Source: an uncultured Clostridia bacterium
GTDB taxonomy: Bacteria > Bacillota > Clostridia > TANB77 > CAG-508
Assembly (NCBI GenBank): GCA_944387435.1
Contig: CALXEW010000001.1
Location: 62,001-126,000, forward strand
DNA: 64,000 bases
Reading direction: 5' to 3'
The position numbers were made by a program, and so were the translations under genes. Numbering within the stretch: the first letter of the stretch is position 1; every line of letters begins with the position of its first letter. The notes beneath the pieces were generated by a model. It searched no databases and was not told where the DNA came from. It saw only the letters and a list, made by a program, of their open reading frames with translations. Shown one piece after another: positions 61,871 through 64,000 of the stretch.

Positions 61871-63490
61871 CTATATTATCTTATCAAATAATTTTTCACT
61901 CTTATTCCTTATAATTCTATCTATTATTATAAATAAAATCATAAATATACCAAGCTCTATTATTAATGTTAAAGTAACATTTATATTTTTAAATATATTT
62001 GATAAATAAAGATATATAAGTATCATTATAATTGTTAAACCATATTGAAATGATTTATTATCATTTCTCTTTACTACGGAATATTCTGAGTTCCAATTTA
62101 AATATGGTCTTCTTAAATCCACAATTAACATTAAATAACTATTTATTAAATTAATAAATACTGATATTACAAATATTAATAATATATTAATTAACCCTAT
62201 TTGAGGAAGATAATAATATACTATTAATAGTGCTACTATTGATACAATAATATTTAAAACAACTTGAATTACATTTTTATATAAAAATTGTTTGTAATAA
62301 CTAAGTGGTATATATTTCATAAATATAGCACTTTTTCCCTCTCTTGATATCGCTGTAAGAGATACACTAGATAAAGAAAACATACACTGCAATACACCAA
62401 AAATAATACATATCATTTCCGTATTAAAACTTAATGAAGATAAACTATTCTTTATTGTGTCATTATTTTGAACTGCTGAATCTATAACAGGTATCAAAAC
62501 ATTTGCTATCATTATTATACTAATTAATACCATTATTATAGGAAACACTGTTTGCATAAAAAAGATTGGTTGCTTAAATAACATTTTAAATTCTTTTTTT
62601 ATATACTCTCTTCCTACTTTTATTTTTTTATCTTTTATATTTACTGATTTTTTTTCAATTAATCTTAAATTCTTTTTAGTTATAGTTAAACTTTTTAATA
62701 CTACTTTTAAATAAAATCTTTTTCCTATAAATACCAAAGTTATTAACGTTGCTATATCTAAAATTAATAAAATAAAAATATATTTTGCTTTTTGTCCTAT
62801 TTCTATACCAGTTAATATTTGAACTATAGGCGTTATAAAATAATTTGATTCTTTCAAGTTTCCTATATTCCCAATTAATTTATTTTCCACAAACAATAAA
62901 ATTAATATTAATATAAAACTAACTATATTTTGTAAAATAGTTTTATTTTTTATAAAACTAAATATATTCATAAGAACTATTGCTAAAAAAACTATAATAG
63001 TTATGAAAACTATTGGTAGCAAAATTAATAACAAGAACATCCAAAAGAAATAGTCAAATCCAGTATAATTTAAAAATCCATACAAAATAAGCGGTGATAA
63101 TCCAAATATTAATTCTGTTATGTATGCCATAAACAATATGGTGTTAAACTTTGATATTAATAATTCTTTTGAGCTTACTGGCAATGGAAGAACAAATTCT
63201 AAATCCTTTGAGAAAAAGAAGATGTTGGTACATATTAAAGTAATTTGAAACATTAATATTATTGTTAAAAATAATATATAAAAGTTTATAAAGGTTTCTG
63301 GCGTTCCTATTGATATACATAAATTAATTGCTCTATAACTAATATAAATCATTGCAATTGCTACTATTATCAACATCCAAAAATATATAGACTTAGTATT
63401 TAATTTTTTTGTTTCTTTGCTTACTAAATTTGTACTTTGGTAAAAATCTTTTATAAAGATTTTTGTCAAAGCTTTTATTTTACCAAACAT
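61871..63490 (-). CDS. ABC-2-type exporter permease-like membrane protein
   Basis: 539 residues with about twelve hydrophobic segments in two groups separated by a charged cytoplasmic stretch (about 285-320, KKSVNIKDKKIKVGREYIKKEF). The order KTKSIYFWMLIIV-type start, FFFSKDLEFVLPLPVSSKELLISKF and the later ISREGKSAIFMKYIPLSYYKQF is typical of putative ABC exporter permeases, in which LPL/IPLS segments recur in each half. The expected ATPase is not in the window and may lie to the right. GGGAGAAGAAG precedes the ATG. Substrate unknown. Confidence 0.75.
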   Translation of the reverse strand: MFGKIKALTKIFIKDFYQSTNLVSKETKKLNTKSIYFWMLIIVAIAMIYISYRAINLCISIGTPETFINFYILFLTIILMFQITLICTNIFFFSKDLEFVLPLPVSSKELLISKFNTILFMAYITELIFGLSPLILYGFLNYTGFDYFFWMFLLLILLPIVFITIIVFLAIVLMNIFSFIKNKTILQNIVSFILILILLFVENKLIGNIGNLKESNYFITPIVQILTGIEIGQKAKYIFILLILDIATLITLVFIGKRFYLKVVLKSLTITKKNLRLIEKKSVNIKDKKIKVGREYIKKEFKMLFKQPIFFMQTVFPIIMVLISIIMIANVLIPVIDSAVQNNDTIKNSLSSLSFNTEMICIIFGVLQCMFSLSSVSLTAISREGKSAIFMKYIPLSYYKQFLYKNVIQVVLNIIVSIVALLIVYYYLPQIGLINILLIFVISVFINLINSYLMLIVDLRRPYLNWNSEYSVVKRNDNKSFQYGLTIIMILIYLYLSNIFKNINVTLTLIIELGIFMILFIIIDRIIRNKSEKLFDKII

Positions 63491-63503
63491 CTTCTTCTCC
63501 CAT

Positions 63504-64000
63504 TTATTCTAAGCTAAATGACATTACAAAGTCTGTTCCTTCATTTAACTGCATAATTACTGTTAAATGCTTTGACTCTGCTGCACTTCCTGCTCCACTT
63601 CTTATCGTAGTTTCATATATATATGTGCTTCCCTCATTACTAATATCTACATCTGAGGTAGTATTTAAATTATAATTAAAGAAGTTTGCGTTTACATATT
63701 CTTTAAATTCTTCTAAGGTTGCAAAATTATTATTTCTAAAAGTTTCATCTAATAATTCATAAGCATGACTATAATCTTTTGTATTTATCATTTGTAAGAA
63801 TATATATACATTTGCTTGTATTTTTTGCTCTATACTTAATTTATTATATTCCTCTTCATATGTATCAACTTTAATTGTATAATTGTCAAGAAGAATTGTA
63901 TAATCCCATATTCCTGTTGTTCTTATTGTATAAGAATTATTATAATTGTCAACTAATATATATTCTGTATAATTATCTTTTATTTCTACATCATATTTAG
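63504..64000 (-). CDS. hypothetical protein, C-terminal part (cut by the window end)
   Basis: The minus-strand frame is open from the window edge to the stop at 63504, giving 164 residues without a start, so the gene begins beyond 64000. ATG 63791 is internal. The sequence is beta-rich, with repeated YTI/DNY elements (SYTIRTTGIWDYTILLDNYTI), then EEEYNKLSIEQKIQANVYIFLQMINTKDYSHAYELLDETFRNN, which resembles NTF2-like or DUF4878-like extracytoplasmic folds. It ends 13 nt before the permease ATG, so both are likely co-transcribed. Function unknown. Confidence 0.6.
   Translation of the reverse strand, partial: KYDVEIKDNYTEYILVDNYNNSYTIRTTGIWDYTILLDNYTIKVDTYEEEYNKLSIEQKIQANVYIFLQMINTKDYSHAYELLDETFRNNNFATLEEFKEYVNANFFNYNLNTTSDVDISNEGSTYIYETTIRSGAGSAAESKHLTVIMQLNEGTDFVMSFSLE

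Noticed and set aside
1-64000. CRISPR arrays or insertion sequences
   Set aside because: No series of spaced direct repeats and no transposase or integrase frames were seen by eye in the window.

Overview
The window is very AT-rich chromosomal DNA from a spore-forming low-GC Gram-positive bacterium, most likely an anaerobic, probably gut-type, member of the Clostridia. The lineage call rests on spoIIR, spmA/spmB, sleB-ypeB, a GerMN lipoprotein-like protein, CotF-like coat proteins, a small acid-soluble spore protein, a MecA adaptor, a large-type SRP RNA next to dnaX, and a giant 2-hydroxyacyl-CoA dehydratase activase-like protein typical of strict anaerobes. TTG and GTG starts are common and Shine-Dalgarno sites are strong.

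Layout. 0-6.5 kb: an elongasome block read leftward (DUF4321, radC, mreB, mreC, mreD, mrdA), then minC under its own promoter and without minD/minE. 6.8-18.5 kb: mecA, an M23 peptidase, two CotF-like proteins, a deoxyribonucleotidase, pcrA, a low-molecular-weight phosphatase, a ZIP transporter, prfA with a YfcE-like phosphodiesterase, and a YhaO/YhaN-like nuclease pair. 18.7-24 kb is accessory: a prepilin-like GLUG-repeat protein divergent from an XRE regulator, a structured 88-nt element, and an orphan VirD4-like operon. 24-28.3 kb: a DnaJ-type chaperone, DUF4186, nitroreductase, ddl and murF. 28.4-30.3 kb: a second GLUG/XRE divergent pair. 30.4-39 kb: SASP, VanW-family protein, an unknown repeat-protein operon, ypeB/sleB, glycosyltransferase. 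39-43.5 kb: recR, ebfC, dnaX, SRP RNA, tadA, tRNA-Arg(CCT). 43.7-56 kb: a TtcA-like tRNA thiolase, pgcA, a UDP-sugar pyrophosphorylase, spoIIR, murA, walJ-like, rlmH, spmA/B, an AbrB-type regulator, rsmI, a TrmN6-like methylase and the GerMN protein. 56.3-64 kb: the 1443-residue activase-like protein, a DnaJ membrane protein, a small membrane protein, an ABC-2-type permease and a gene cut by the window end.

How the genes work together: cell-wall synthesis and elongation (mre, mrdA, murA, murF, ddl, UDP-sugar supply), spore formation and germination (spoIIR, spmAB, sleB-ypeB, cotF, SASP), and DNA/RNA maintenance (pcrA, recR, dnaX, radC, tRNA/rRNA modification) make up the core.

The main unusual observations are: (1) four genes (mreD, a GLUG protein, virD4, and a solenoid-repeat gene twice) are broken by single-base frameshifts, and every break can be repaired by deleting one C directly 5' of GG; (2) two GLUG-prepilin/XRE divergent modules with the same promoter (TTGACA-17-TAAAAT) and palindromes at the promoter; (3) four dispersed hairpins sharing a CCGTCC loop, about 11.4-12.1 kb apart; (4) an 88-nt three-way-junction element; (5) an uncharacterised operon built around a roughly 955-residue helical-repeat protein.
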